A stretch of 55,683 nt of DNA from Phycisphaeraceae bacterium (GTDB lineage: Bacteria; Planctomycetota; Phycisphaerae; Phycisphaerales; Phycisphaeraceae), in NCBI GenBank assembly GCA_028284155.1, contig JANQSF010000079.1, forward strand, positions 1 to 55,683, written 5' to 3'. The notes below the pieces were generated by a model, which did no database searches, was not told the DNA's origin, and saw only the letters and a list, made by a program, of their open reading frames with translations. How positions within the stretch are numbered: position 1 is the stretch's first letter; every line of letters begins with the position of its first letter. A program made the translations under genes and the position numbers. Positions 47,114 through 55,498 of this stretch are shown piece after piece.

Positions 47114-50017
47114 TCAATCGACGTACAAGAACTCGTTCGAGTTGAGCAACACGTGACAGAAGTCGGCCAACGCCTTTTCACTGACTTCACCAGCGTGTTG
47201 ACGCGTGGGCTGATCGGCCGACCAGGCCGTCACGCCGTCGTTCGACAGGTGTCGTTCGCGTCCGCATGTGTCGGCAGTGAGTCGTTTGGCATCATCAAAC
47301 AGCCATTCACCCACGAGCGTGTCACGCGCCGCTTGGCCGGATTGGACAGCCTCATACGGGTGCGCTGCGTTGTACAGACGAACCGAGTCGATCAGCCCGT
47401 CCCACCCGTGCTGCTTGCCACCTGCGCCGCGGTTGCCGATCGTCAGGTCGGCGGACGTGTCGATCCCGCTCACCACGCGATGCTCGACCTGCACGGCTTG
47501 CGGTTTGCTCGTTGGATCCGACAGGTCACGCAGGACGAAAGTAATACCGGTCTTACCCGAGTCTTTCAGATTCACAGTGGCAACGGCCTGATACAGGCGG
47601 TTTAGTTGTGGGCGAAGATTCGACGCGACCACTTCGTAAGTTGTCTTGCCGGCCTTGTCCTTGCCCACGAACTGGAAGATCAGGTTGCGCGGCTGGTACT
47701 TCGACCGCGTGCTCGTCACGCCGAACGACCAGCCCGGCCGGGACGTGCTGCCGTCCCACTGCGCCACAAGAACGCGGACCGACGCATCCGCCGCGAGACT
47801 GCGTAGGACGAATCTCGTTTCAATCGTGAACGACTCGAACTTCAAGTCAGGCCCGTCCTTCAGACTCAGCCGATCGCCCTGTCGCAAATCCATGTCCGCG
47901 GCAGCGACCTTCCGCAAGACAGGATCTGCGGACAGATCGCCCTTTGGAGTCGGTGCGGGCAGCGTCTTGTAGGCCTTGACAAATGCCAGCGCGTCGTTGA
48001 CCTCCGCTTCGGTCGGCCGACGACCGAGCGCCCACCGGTAAGCCCGCTCGATCGTTTTGCTTGCGGAGCCGTCGGTTTGCTTCCGCAGGCGTGCGGCCAT
48101 CGCTTTGGCCATATCCATCGACCACTTGCCGTTGATCAGCATGAGCGCCTGCGGGGCCGTCGTCGTCGTGTTTCGCTGGGCGCACGAGTTGTGCATGTCC
48201 GGCCCGTCAAACGTTTCGATCATGCGCGGCCGATTGTTTCGCATCTGCTTGACGTAGATTGAACGACGCGTCGAGGTCTCATCAACGCCCTGCCCGCCCA
48301 TTCGCACGTCAAGACGACCGGCCGAAACCAGCATCGCGTCACGTAACTGCTCTCCATCCAACCGACGCACCCGCTGCCGCCAAAGCAACTTGTTCTGGGG
48401 ATCGGCCTGCGCTGCCGCATCACTGGCGGCAACAACCGACTCCTGCTGGTAAGCGCTCGACATCATCATGAGCTTGTGCATGCGCTTGAACGACCACTCT
48501 TGACGGATGAATTCCGTCGCCAACCAGTCGAGCAGTTGCGGATGCGTCGGACGCTCGCCAAGTGTGCCAAAGTCGTTGGGCGTGCCCACGATGCCACGGC
48601 CAAAGTGCTGCTGCCAAATACGGTTGACCGCCACACGCGACGCCAGCGGGTTCTCGGCGGACGTGATCCAACGGGCCAGGGTCAGACGTCGGCCGGACGA
48701 GTTCGGGTTATTCTCAGGCTTGCGGATCGTCACGGGATTCGGATCGATCACCGACAGATAACCGGGCTCGATATTGCGTTGCTTGCGATCCCCGGGAATG
48801 GTCACCACGGGCCCGCGCTCGCCCGCGTCACGGATCGCCATGATCGGCGTGAGCTGCTCCGGCTTCATCGTGTCATACTCAGCCAACGCCTTGCGCAATT
48901 GGTCGACCTGTTCCTTTTCCTTGCCCTTGATGCGCCCTTCGATCTTGCTGTGCTCGTAGATCATCTGCCGCCGAGCCAGGTCGGCGATCTGCCGTTCGTA
49001 AGGAGTCAGGTCGTCCCACTTCCCGTCCAGCACGGTCTTGATGTCGTCGGTGAATTTGGAATAGGCAGAGCGCTCGACCGCCTGCCGGTGTGGCGACATG
49101 ATCTTGCGCATGCGCTGGCGCAGTTCGGCTGTGGCGCGGTTGTATTCCTCGGTTTGCGACTCGTACGACTCGCGCTGCGTCGGCGTCGCGGCCGTCAGCG
49201 AATCGTCCGGCAGGATCGTGCCAAGAAACGCCCGCAGGCGGTAATGGTCTTCCTGCGTGATCGGGTCAAACTTGTGGTCGTGGCATTGCGCGCAACCCAC
49301 GCTCATGCCGATGAAGACCTCGCCGGTGACCTTCGTCACATCGGTGATAATCTCGTCCCACTGCTTCTTGACGTTGCGCTGATTGAACTCGTAAGGCCAA
49401 AGCCGCAAGTAGCCGGTCGCGATCATCGCGTCCGGATCGTTCGGGGCCAATTCGTCGCCGGCCAATTGCTCCAACACGAATCGGTCGTACGGCTTGTCGC
49501 TGTTGAACGCGCGGACGACGTAGTCGCGATACCGCCAGGCCAATGGTCGGTAGTGGTCGGCTTTGAAGCCGTCCGAGTCGGCGTAGCGCACCAGGTCAAG
49601 CCACAAGCGGGCCATACGCTCGCCGTAGCGCGGCGACGCGAGCAGCCGATCGATCAGCCGCTCGAACGCATTGTCGGACTTGTCGTTAACAAACGCCTCC
49701 ACCTCAGCCGGCGTCGGCGGCAAACCGTGCAGGTCGAACGTCGCCCGGCGGATCAGCTTGACCCGATCGGCACGCGGCGCCGGCGCAAGCCCCTTCGATT
49801 CCAAGCGTGCCAGGACGAACGCATCGACGGGCGTCTGAACCCAGGATTTGTCGTTGACATTCGGCGTGGCCGGCCGCTTGATCGGCTGATACGACCAGAA
49901 TCCGCGTTCCTCAGCGGTAAACGACGGGGCGTCAGCCGAGGCCGTCGCGCCCCACGCCAAGGTGAGAGCGATCGCGAGGATTCCAACCGGCGAGACCGTC
50001 CATTGCTGTCGGTGCAT
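47114..50017 (-). CDS. DUF1549/DUF1553 protein with inserted LamG-like domain
   Basis: The 967-residue exported protein has a signal peptide (about 5-27, ending ASADA). DUF1549 follows at about 55-270 (TPVDAFVLARLESKGLAPAP, ATFDLHGLPPTPAEVEAFV, RYGERMARLWLDLVRYADSDG), with its C242xxC245H246 (VGCAQCHDHKFDP). DUF1553 runs about 435-690 (RRLTLARWITSAENPLASRV, FGRGIVGTPNDFG) and its end KALADFCHVLLNSNEFLYVD is at the C-terminus. Between them, about 700-930, lies a LamG/ConA-like beta sandwich (LKFESFTIETRFVLRSLAAD, GWDGLIDSVRLYNAAHP). The usual PSCyt1 cytochrome module is absent. The function is unknown. The ATG at 50017 gives a good signal peptide; the longer frame is rejected. Confidence 0.85.
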   Translation of the reverse strand: MHRQQWTVSPVGILAIALTLAWGATASADAPSFTAEERGFWSYQPIKRPATPNVNDKSWVQTPVDAFVLARLESKGLAPAPRADRVKLIRRATFDLHGLPPTPAEVEAFVNDKSDNAFERLIDRLLASPRYGERMARLWLDLVRYADSDGFKADHYRPLAWRYRDYVVRAFNSDKPYDRFVLEQLAGDELAPNDPDAMIATGYLRLWPYEFNQRNVKKQWDEIITDVTKVTGEVFIGMSVGCAQCHDHKFDPITQEDHYRLRAFLGTILPDDSLTAATPTQRESYESQTEEYNRATAELRQRMRKIMSPHRQAVERSAYSKFTDDIKTVLDGKWDDLTPYERQIADLARRQMIYEHSKIEGRIKGKEKEQVDQLRKALAEYDTMKPEQLTPIMAIRDAGERGPVVTIPGDRKQRNIEPGYLSVIDPNPVTIRKPENNPNSSGRRLTLARWITSAENPLASRVAVNRIWQQHFGRGIVGTPNDFGTLGERPTHPQLLDWLATEFIRQEWSFKRMHKLMMMSSAYQQESVVAASDAAAQADPQNKLLWRQRVRRLDGEQLRDAMLVSAGRLDVRMGGQGVDETSTRRSIYVKQMRNNRPRMIETFDGPDMHNSCAQRNTTTTAPQALMLINGKWSMDMAKAMAARLRKQTDGSASKTIERAYRWALGRRPTEAEVNDALAFVKAYKTLPAPTPKGDLSADPVLRKVAAADMDLRQGDRLSLKDGPDLKFESFTIETRFVLRSLAADASVRVLVAQWDGSTSRPGWSFGVTSTRSKYQPRNLIFQFVGKDKAGKTTYEVVASNLRPQLNRLYQAVATVNLKDSGKTGITFVLRDLSDPTSKPQAVQVEHRVVSGIDTSADLTIGNRGAGGKQHGWDGLIDSVRLYNAAHPYEAVQSGQAARDTLVGEWLFDDAKRLTADTCGRERHLSNDGVTAWSADQPTRQHAGEVSEKALADFCHVLLNSNEFLYVD

Positions 50018-50052
50018 ATCTTGGGGTCCATCCTTAAGGGATAGCGTGCCGG

Positions 50053-50060
50053 TATTATAA
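50053..50060. promoter_or_regulatory. Shared divergent -10 box TATTATAA
   Basis: On the plus strand TATTAT (50053-50058) precedes the 50092 gene; on the minus strand the overlapping TATAAT (50054-50059) precedes the DUF1549 gene. The leaders would be about 30 nt each. The plus gene also has AGGAG 6 nt before its ATG. Confidence 0.5.
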
Positions 50061-50091
50061 GCATCGACACGCAATTGCCGAGGAGCCAGAT

Positions 50092-51153
50092 ATGTTTCGT
50101 CCATTTTGTCGGATTCTGACCGCCTTCGCCGCCTGTCTGGCGGTCATGGCCGGCACTCAAGCCGCCGACCAGCCGTACCAGATCGATGAAACGGATGAAC
50201 ACGTCCGCATCGAAACCCCCCAACTGCAGGCCGTGATCCGCAAGACCGGCTACGTCAGCGGCGTCGCCGCCGGGTCACTTCTCGACAAGAAGACGGGTTT
50301 CCGCGACACGGGATTCGGCCTGGACATCGTCGATTGGATCATGGAACCGGGCAAGGACAACGCCTACCGAAACGACCTGCCCGACCACATGGTTTATCAG
50401 TACGGCAACGACTACCACGGTAACACCGCCAAGCGGTCGATCGAGGGGCCGCAGATCTGCACGAAGGCCAAGCGGATCAACGTCGAGGTGATCCGCGGGA
50501 AGGACTTCGTCGCCTTACGGAACACGTACCGCTACACGTTGGCCGCGCCGGGCAAGAAGCCGGGCTCGCTCTGGACACAACTGATTGTCTTCCCGCTCGG
50601 CAAGCGGTACTTCATCTCGATGGACCGCATCGACGCCGTGAACGACTCGGACGCGATGTTTCTTCGCATCGACATGCCGGGTCACATCAAACACAAACAA
50701 GGCGATACGTTCAGCGCGATCTATCTGAGCTACGCCGCGAATACGAACACACCGCGGCTTGCGCCTTCCGGCATCGTGCCATCTAGTCAGTTTCACGAAA
50801 ACTTTCGACCCGACGAACGCTTGAACTACCGACGTGACGCCAGCCCAACCGTCCCACAACGGTTCATCCGGGCATACAAACTGCGGTCTCCCAAATCCGG
50901 CCGGGCCGGCCCGTGGCTGGCGGGCATGACGCTTGACCCCGGGGTCGTGCACGAAGCGTGGTGCCACCAGCGCGGTTATGTCTGCATGATCCAGGAATTT
51001 GGCGGTAAGCCTGTTAAGGCGGGCGAGTCGTTCAGCGCGGCTTTCATTGTCGGCCACTTCGACTCAATCGACGAGATGCACGCGGTCTACGACAAGCACA
51101 AGGGGCACACCGGGCTTGTTGTGGATGAGAAGGGTTGGCAGTTGACGAAGTGA
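50092..51153 (+). CDS. Exported protein of unknown function (planctomycete)
   Basis: The 353-residue protein has a signal peptide (about 1-24, ending TQAAD). The body is beta-rich (VRIETPQLQAVIRKTGYVSG, FVALRNTYRYTLAAPGKK, GSLWTQLIVFPLGKRYFISM). Many aromatic and charged residues are conserved in the style of a carbohydrate- or ligand-binding sandwich, but I recognise no family. It shares a divergent promoter region with the DUF1549/DUF1553 gene, so a joint role is possible. Confidence 0.65.
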   Translation: MFRPFCRILTAFAACLAVMAGTQAADQPYQIDETDEHVRIETPQLQAVIRKTGYVSGVAAGSLLDKKTGFRDTGFGLDIVDWIMEPGKDNAYRNDLPDHMVYQYGNDYHGNTAKRSIEGPQICTKAKRINVEVIRGKDFVALRNTYRYTLAAPGKKPGSLWTQLIVFPLGKRYFISMDRIDAVNDSDAMFLRIDMPGHIKHKQGDTFSAIYLSYAANTNTPRLAPSGIVPSSQFHENFRPDERLNYRRDASPTVPQRFIRAYKLRSPKSGRAGPWLAGMTLDPGVVHEAWCHQRGYVCMIQEFGGKPVKAGESFSAAFIVGHFDSIDEMHAVYDKHKGHTGLVVDEKGWQLTK

Positions 51154-51218
51154 AACGTGTCGGCTTCGCCGCCCAAGCGTGCGTGTGCGTCAAATCAAAT
51201 GGTTGAGGACAATAGGGT

Positions 51219-51333
51219 TTGTCCGAAGTTTCACCGGCCCACCCGTAGGGTGCGCTTCAGCGCACCAAGGCCGTTGGCCAACCGTCCGTTCATGGTGGTG
51301 CGCTGATGCGCACCCTACGTATCAGACGAAGCC
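51219..51333. repeat. 74-bp element in extended form, copy 2
   Basis: The core is 51245-51318 (GTAGGGTGCGCTTCAGCGCA and on; arms 23 bp). Outer flanks (TTGTCCGAAGTTTCACCGGC on the left and ATCAGACGAAGCC on the right) match those of the copy at 51968-52092 in opposite orientation. Confidence 0.8.
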
Positions 51334-51947
51334 TAACCCGGTCGACCAATCGTTTGGATCTCGCCGCGCTTCATGTAGTCGCGGCCACCGAGCCTGGCGA
51401 TCGGGTCGAGAGACACCGGGTCGATGTGAAGGCGCCCATCGTCGTCCGTTGAGACAGCGGCGTCATCGACAAACATGTGCGTAACTTGACCGAGGATCAA
51501 TCCCTGCGGCCCGTCGCCAACTTCATGGATGGCGTACCGCGTGCAAAACATGGCCACGGGCACGTCGGCCAAACGCGGTAGAGGCTGTCCGGGCACGTCG
51601 ATTGTCGGCAGGCCGAGCGATGACACTTCTGATTCGCCCGGCGGCAACGACTCGCTGGATGCGACCATCGGCTCAGCCAGCCCGGAAGGTGTCGAATGGA
51701 CCACGAAGTGGTCGCGCTCGGCAATGTTCCGCCAAGTGTCTTTCGGTGTGCCGTCGGCACGTCGGCCGACACTGATCGAGACAATCGGCGGGCTGCTGCA
51801 AACACCATTGAAGTAGGAAAACGGCGCGAGATTCAATAAACCGTTGCCGTTGTCCGAAAGCACCCACGCGATCGGGCGCGGGATGATCGTCTGGATCATC
51901 GCGTGATAGACCCGGCTGGGCGACATCGACTCCAAATCGATGATCAT
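51333..51947 (-). CDS. Flavin reductase-like (DIM6/NTAB, FMN-binding split barrel)
   Basis: The 204-residue protein from ATG 51947 has the family start SRVYHAMIQTIIPRPIAWVLSD and NLAPFSYFNGVCSSPPIVSIS, with the FMN/substrate loop TPKDTWRNI. RDHFVVHSTPSGLAEPM and MFVDDAAVS follow. It probably binds FMN and supplies reduced flavin to another enzyme. The extended frame (to 52001) has N-terminal residues drawn from the repeat element and is rejected. The TAG stop (51333-51335) lies at the edge of the repeat on the left. The gene is thus bracketed by two inverted copies of one element. Confidence 0.85.
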   Translation of the reverse strand: MIIDLESMSPSRVYHAMIQTIIPRPIAWVLSDNGNGLLNLAPFSYFNGVCSSPPIVSISVGRRADGTPKDTWRNIAERDHFVVHSTPSGLAEPMVASSESLPPGESEVSSLGLPTIDVPGQPLPRLADVPVAMFCTRYAIHEVGDGPQGLILGQVTHMFVDDAAVSTDDDGRLHIDPVSLDPIARLGGRDYMKRGEIQTIGRPG

Positions 51948-51967
51948 GCGTGCACCCCGAGATCGTG

Positions 51968-52092
51968 CCAGGCTTCGTCCGAAAAGTAGGCTGCGCTTCA
52001 ACGCACCACAATAAACGGACCGTTTCGCCGCGGCCTTGGTGCGCTAAAGCGCACCCTACGGGTCGGCCGGTGATACTTCGGACGGAGCCTGG
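51968..52092. repeat. 125-bp nested inverted-repeat element, copy 3
   Basis: The outer arms CCAGGCTTCGTCCGAA and TTCGGACGGAGCCTGG (one mismatch) enclose the 74-bp core (51986-52059). It has opposite orientation to the copy at 51219-51333. The flavin reductase gene lies between the two. Confidence 0.8.
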
Positions 52093-52101
52093 GGAATCGA
52101 T

Positions 52102-52536
52102 TCAGTCCAACAATTCGAGTTCGCGCATCGCTTCACGCTTGCCGAGCTGGCGCACGCGGACCAACGACGCGACCTGTCTCTGACGCGGGCGACTCTTCTC
52201 GGCCTCCCAGTTGTAGATCGTCAGCGCACTCACCCCGACCAGCTTCGCGTAATCGGCCGCGGAAAGACCCAGCTTTTTGCGGTGCGAACGCAGCCACTTC
52301 GGGCTGAAGCGGGCGCCGTCGGCCGTGTCGGCCTTCGGCTTGCGCGTCACACGCTTGGTTTCCTTCGTCTCCAAAAACTTGACCCGGCGCTCCAAGTCAG
52401 CGACCTGCCGCTTCAGCGCGGCGATGTCACGGCGGTGCGCCGTCGAGGCGCGCTTGAGCTGGTCTGTCGCCTCGCGGATTTCCTTCCGCGCGACACGCGA
52501 GATTTCTTCCTTCAAGACTTGATTGACGTTGGGCAT
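52102..52536 (-). CDS. HTH regulator with N-terminal coiled coil
   Basis: The 144-residue protein has helices about 1-62 (EEISRVARKEIREATDQLKR, IAALKRQVADLERRVKFLET) that look like a coiled coil. A basic linker (KRVTRKPKADTADG) follows. An XRE-type helix-turn-helix runs about 78-132 (WLRSHRKKLGLSAADYAKLV, GVSALTIYNWEAEKSRPRQR). It probably dimerises through the coil and binds DNA. Similar proteins are frequent in Planctomycetes. No target site is known. Confidence 0.75.
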   Translation of the reverse strand: MPNVNQVLKEEISRVARKEIREATDQLKRASTAHRRDIAALKRQVADLERRVKFLETKETKRVTRKPKADTADGARFSPKWLRSHRKKLGLSAADYAKLVGVSALTIYNWEAEKSRPRQRQVASLVRVRQLGKREAMRELELLD

Positions 52537-52673
52537 CCGGGCGTCCTTCCACTTGGGCGGGTAATCGGTGAGGTCGCCCCCGGAGGCCGCAACTATAGCG
52601 CAGCAACGACGCGCGTGGTCTATAACTTCACACCTGACGCGATTGCCATGACAAGTTTGACGAAAGCCCTTGC

Positions 52674-53726
52674 TTACGATTTGCGATTAATGACCGCGTC
52701 GGCCATCTGCAAGAGCGTTGACCGCGCAGGAGAATCAGGCAGCTCGTTCAACGATTCTTTGGCTTGCTCGACCAGGCGCATCGCCCAGTCACGCGCATAG
52801 TCCACCGACCCGCCTTCCAGCAGTCGACGGCGAATGACCTGAATCGGGTCAACCCCATTGGAACGTGCCAAGCCAACATTCAGCCACCCAATGAACCGAT
52901 CTCTTTCGTCCGTACCGAGCTGGGAGAGACAATGAATCATGGGCAACGTGAGCTTGCCCTTCTGCAAGTCTCGGCCGAGCGTCTTGCCGACGGTCTCCTC
53001 GTCGCCAACCACGTCGAGCAGGTCGTCCACGATCTGAAACGCGACGCCCAACTTCTGGCCGAACTGATCAACCGCCTCGACAGTCGCCTCATCGGCGTCG
53101 TTCAGGATGGCAGCCAATCGGCAGCAAACGCCACACAAACTCGCCGTTTTGCGACGAATAATCTCAAAATACGTGCCTTCGTCCAACGCCCAGTTGTTGC
53201 GATTGGTCAATTGCAACAACTCGCCTTCACAGACAGTGTTCGTCGCATCGGCCACGATTCGGCTGACGACGATCGGGGAACCGTCGTCCGACAGGCGCGA
53301 CACATCATCGTTGGATACATCGAGACTCGAACAGAGGTGATAAGCGTGGCTGATCAAGTAGTCGCCAAGCATCACAGCCGTCTCGTTACCACTGAGACTG
53401 TTGACGGTCACGCCCTGCCGCCGGATCTCGGCCTCATCCAGGACGTCATCGTGGACGAGCGTCGCCATGTGGACCATCTCCATGACCGTGGCCACCACAC
53501 GGTGGGCATCGGTCACGGAAGGCTCCTGCCGACCCGTCGCCATGGCGGTCACCAGCACAAGCATCGGCCGAAGCATCTTGCCCCGGTACTGCTCGATGTG
53601 CTCGACAAGCCCGTTGACAGCGGGCAAATCGCTGATCAACTCCGCCGCAAAACGACACTCGACCTCAGCCAGTTGTTCGGTCAACTGCCGGCCGATAGCG
53701 CGATCTGTTTCGCGGGTAAGGATCAT
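52674..53726 (-). CDS. Polyprenyl diphosphate synthase (long-chain type)
   Basis: This is an isoprenoid chain-elongating enzyme. Its 350 residues (from the ATG at 53726) carry LVHDDVLDEA (first Asp-rich motif DDxxD), RRKTASL, and QIVDDLLDVVGDEETVGKTLGRDLQKGKLTLP (second Asp-rich motif with GRDxxxGK). Probable products are quinone side chains (octaprenyl/heptaprenyl length) or lipid carriers; length is not predicted from sequence here. An in-frame ATG at 53819 would add 31 residues; I prefer 53726 because a minus-strand TAGAAT lies about 45 bp upstream and the extra residues look non-homologous. This is not proven. Confidence 0.85.
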   Translation of the reverse strand: MILTRETDRAIGRQLTEQLAEVECRFAAELISDLPAVNGLVEHIEQYRGKMLRPMLVLVTAMATGRQEPSVTDAHRVVATVMEMVHMATLVHDDVLDEAEIRRQGVTVNSLSGNETAVMLGDYLISHAYHLCSSLDVSNDDVSRLSDDGSPIVVSRIVADATNTVCEGELLQLTNRNNWALDEGTYFEIIRRKTASLCGVCCRLAAILNDADEATVEAVDQFGQKLGVAFQIVDDLLDVVGDEETVGKTLGRDLQKGKLTLPMIHCLSQLGTDERDRFIGWLNVGLARSNGVDPIQVIRRRLLEGGSVDYARDWAMRLVEQAKESLNELPDSPARSTLLQMADAVINRKS

Positions 53727-54115
53727 GTCCGAAGAGTCCAATTCATCACGGTTAACCGCTTGCGCTACACATTCTAGACCTTGCGCCTCAAAGCGTGGGG
53801 GGCAGATTCGTAGGGTCATACCGGGATTCCCATGTTGCATCAGGACGCATATTCTCGGACGTACAAGTGAAGCGCAACCGGAACGACCGGCCCAGTCAAC
53901 ACCCACTGAACAGGGCTAATGGATGCCTGCCCGCGTCGTTGACAATCCGCCCGTGAACTGAGCCGATAGGTTTTCGTGGGTGAATCTGTGTCTGCTGCTA
54001 CGATGGCCGGGCCCGGCGGGCATAATATTGCCCGGCGGCCTGACCCACCCCCGCCCCCACCACCCCACCCGACCTGTTGCCGGCTACGCCGGAGGGAACC
54101 CGTTTGAAACCTGCC
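53727..54115. other. Divergent upstream region, no gene seen
   Basis: This 389-bp gap lies between the polyprenyl synthase (minus) and the kinase (plus). Near 53765-53770 a minus-strand TAGAAT may drive the former. At 54018-54033 the sequence GGGCATAATATTGCCC is a hairpin over CATAATAT, a possible -10 for the kinase gene, whose ATG at 54116 is preceded by GGAGGG at 54091-54096. I see no protein-like frame. Confidence 0.5.
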
Positions 54116-55402
54116 ATGACCGCGACGTCTGATCCCTCAGCGACCAACCTGGACACCCTCCTGGGTCGTCTGGTTGTTGAGCAGGGCTTGGCGTCGAACG
54201 ATGAGGTCCAGCACTGCATCGAGATGCAACGGACCGAAGTGGGGCAGGCCGCGGTCGAACAGAATCAGGCGACGCTTGCGAATCTGCTGGTCAAGCACGG
54301 CGTGATCACCCGACGCCAGCTCGACCGACTCGCGCCGCAACTCGACGAGCAGAAAGCGACCCAGCAGATCCCCGGTTACCGCATGCTCAAGAAGATCGGC
54401 TCGGGCGCGATGGCGACGGTGTACCTGGCCAAACAGTTGAGCCTCGACCGCAAAGTCGCCATCAAGGTGCTGCCCAAAAAGTATTCGAACAGCGCCGAGT
54501 TTGTTGAGCGTTTCTACGCCGAGGGCCGCGCCGCCGCGAAACTCAATCACACCAACATCGTGCAGGCTTACGACGTCGGCAAGGCCGGCGAGTTTCACTA
54601 CTTCGTCATGGAGTACGTCGACGGTTGGACCGTCTACGACGAGGTCGAGCAGAAAGGCCCGTACGCCGAAGAACGCGCGCTGGAAATCATCACGCAGATC
54701 TCGCGCGCGCTGGCGCACGCCCACAAGAAGGGCTTCATCCACCGCGACGTTAAGCCCAAGAACATCATGATCACGCGAAAGGAAGGCGTGGCGAAATTGG
54801 CCGACATGGGCTTGGCCCGCGCCATGAGCGACCACGTCGCCGCCGAGGCCGAGCAAGGCAAGGCATTCGGCACGCCCTACTACATCTCGCCCGAGCAGAT
54901 CAAGGGCGAGGTCGACGTCGACCGACGGGCCGACGTCTACAGCCTCGCCGCGACCTTCTACCACATGGTCACCGGCCAGGTGCCGTTCGAGGGCCCCAAT
55001 CCCTCGGCCGTGATGCACCGCCATCTCAAGAGCAAACTCGTCCCGCCGGACCACATCAACCCGGCGCTGTCTCAAGGCATCGGCGAGATCATCGAAGTGG
55101 CGATGGCCAAGGACAAGCGCAAGCGTTACACCTCGATGTCCGACCTGTTACAGGACCTGGAGTCCGTCTCCAAAGGCGGCCCGCCGCACCAGGCGCGCAA
55201 GCGTTTCGACCTGCGGCACCTGTCAATTCTGGAGACGAGCGCCGACCCGCCGCCGCGGATCGTCGATGCGACCCACACCGACCTCGCGCGATCGGGCAGC
55301 TTGGCCGCAGCCATGGCGATTTTCAAACAACCGGCGTTCTGGGCCGCGCTGACCGGTTGGCTACTCGCCGCCCTACTACTGATACTGCACTTCATGCGTT
55401 GA
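54116..55402 (+). CDS. Membrane Ser/Thr protein kinase with N-terminal MshEN-like domain
   Basis: The 428-residue kinase has an N-terminal module at about 12-80 (LDTLLGRLVVEQGLASNDEV, ANLLVKHGVITRRQLDRLAP), like the GspE/PilB N-terminal helices. A Hanks-type kinase domain covers about 87-350. It has the Gly loop IGSGAMATVYLA, K117 in AIKVLP, catalytic HRD at 209-211 (IHRDVKPKN), DMG at 230-232 where most kinases have DFG, and GTPYYISPEQ. A single transmembrane helix is at about 405-427, leaving only a short tail outside. The soluble part is cytoplasmic. The DMG change is known in some bacterial kinases. Targets are unknown. ATG 54116 is chosen over the TTG at 54077. Confidence 0.9.
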   Translation: MTATSDPSATNLDTLLGRLVVEQGLASNDEVQHCIEMQRTEVGQAAVEQNQATLANLLVKHGVITRRQLDRLAPQLDEQKATQQIPGYRMLKKIGSGAMATVYLAKQLSLDRKVAIKVLPKKYSNSAEFVERFYAEGRAAAKLNHTNIVQAYDVGKAGEFHYFVMEYVDGWTVYDEVEQKGPYAEERALEIITQISRALAHAHKKGFIHRDVKPKNIMITRKEGVAKLADMGLARAMSDHVAAEAEQGKAFGTPYYISPEQIKGEVDVDRRADVYSLAATFYHMVTGQVPFEGPNPSAVMHRHLKSKLVPPDHINPALSQGIGEIIEVAMAKDKRKRYTSMSDLLQDLESVSKGGPPHQARKRFDLRHLSILETSADPPPRIVDATHTDLARSGSLAAAMAIFKQPAFWAALTGWLLAALLLILHFMR

Positions 55403-55498
55403 CCCTCACTTCTCATCGCGCTGCCCCACCGCGACGGTAAGAGCGGGAACAATCTGACCCACTAAACTGTTCAAAAGGGTGGGGACACAACACGACCC

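Noticed and set aside
47360..49300. CxxCH in the DUF1549 region as evidence of a true c-type cytochrome
   Set aside because: A single CxxCH is a recurring element of DUF1549 proteins. No distal Met or other cytochrome features were seen.
48476..50044. Long open frame antisense to the DUF1549/DUF1553 gene (522 codons)
   Set aside because: Low-complexity Arg/Val/Leu composition and no recognisable domain. The minus-strand gene has intact domains over the same bases.
52674..53906. Longest minus-strand frame of the polyprenyl synthase starting at 53906
   Set aside because: The first about 60 residues have no resemblance to the family and a likely -10 lies inside them.
54018..54033. GGGCATAATATTGCCC as a terminator
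   Set aside because: No T-run follows and the nearby gene starts downstream; it fits better as a hairpin over a -10 region.
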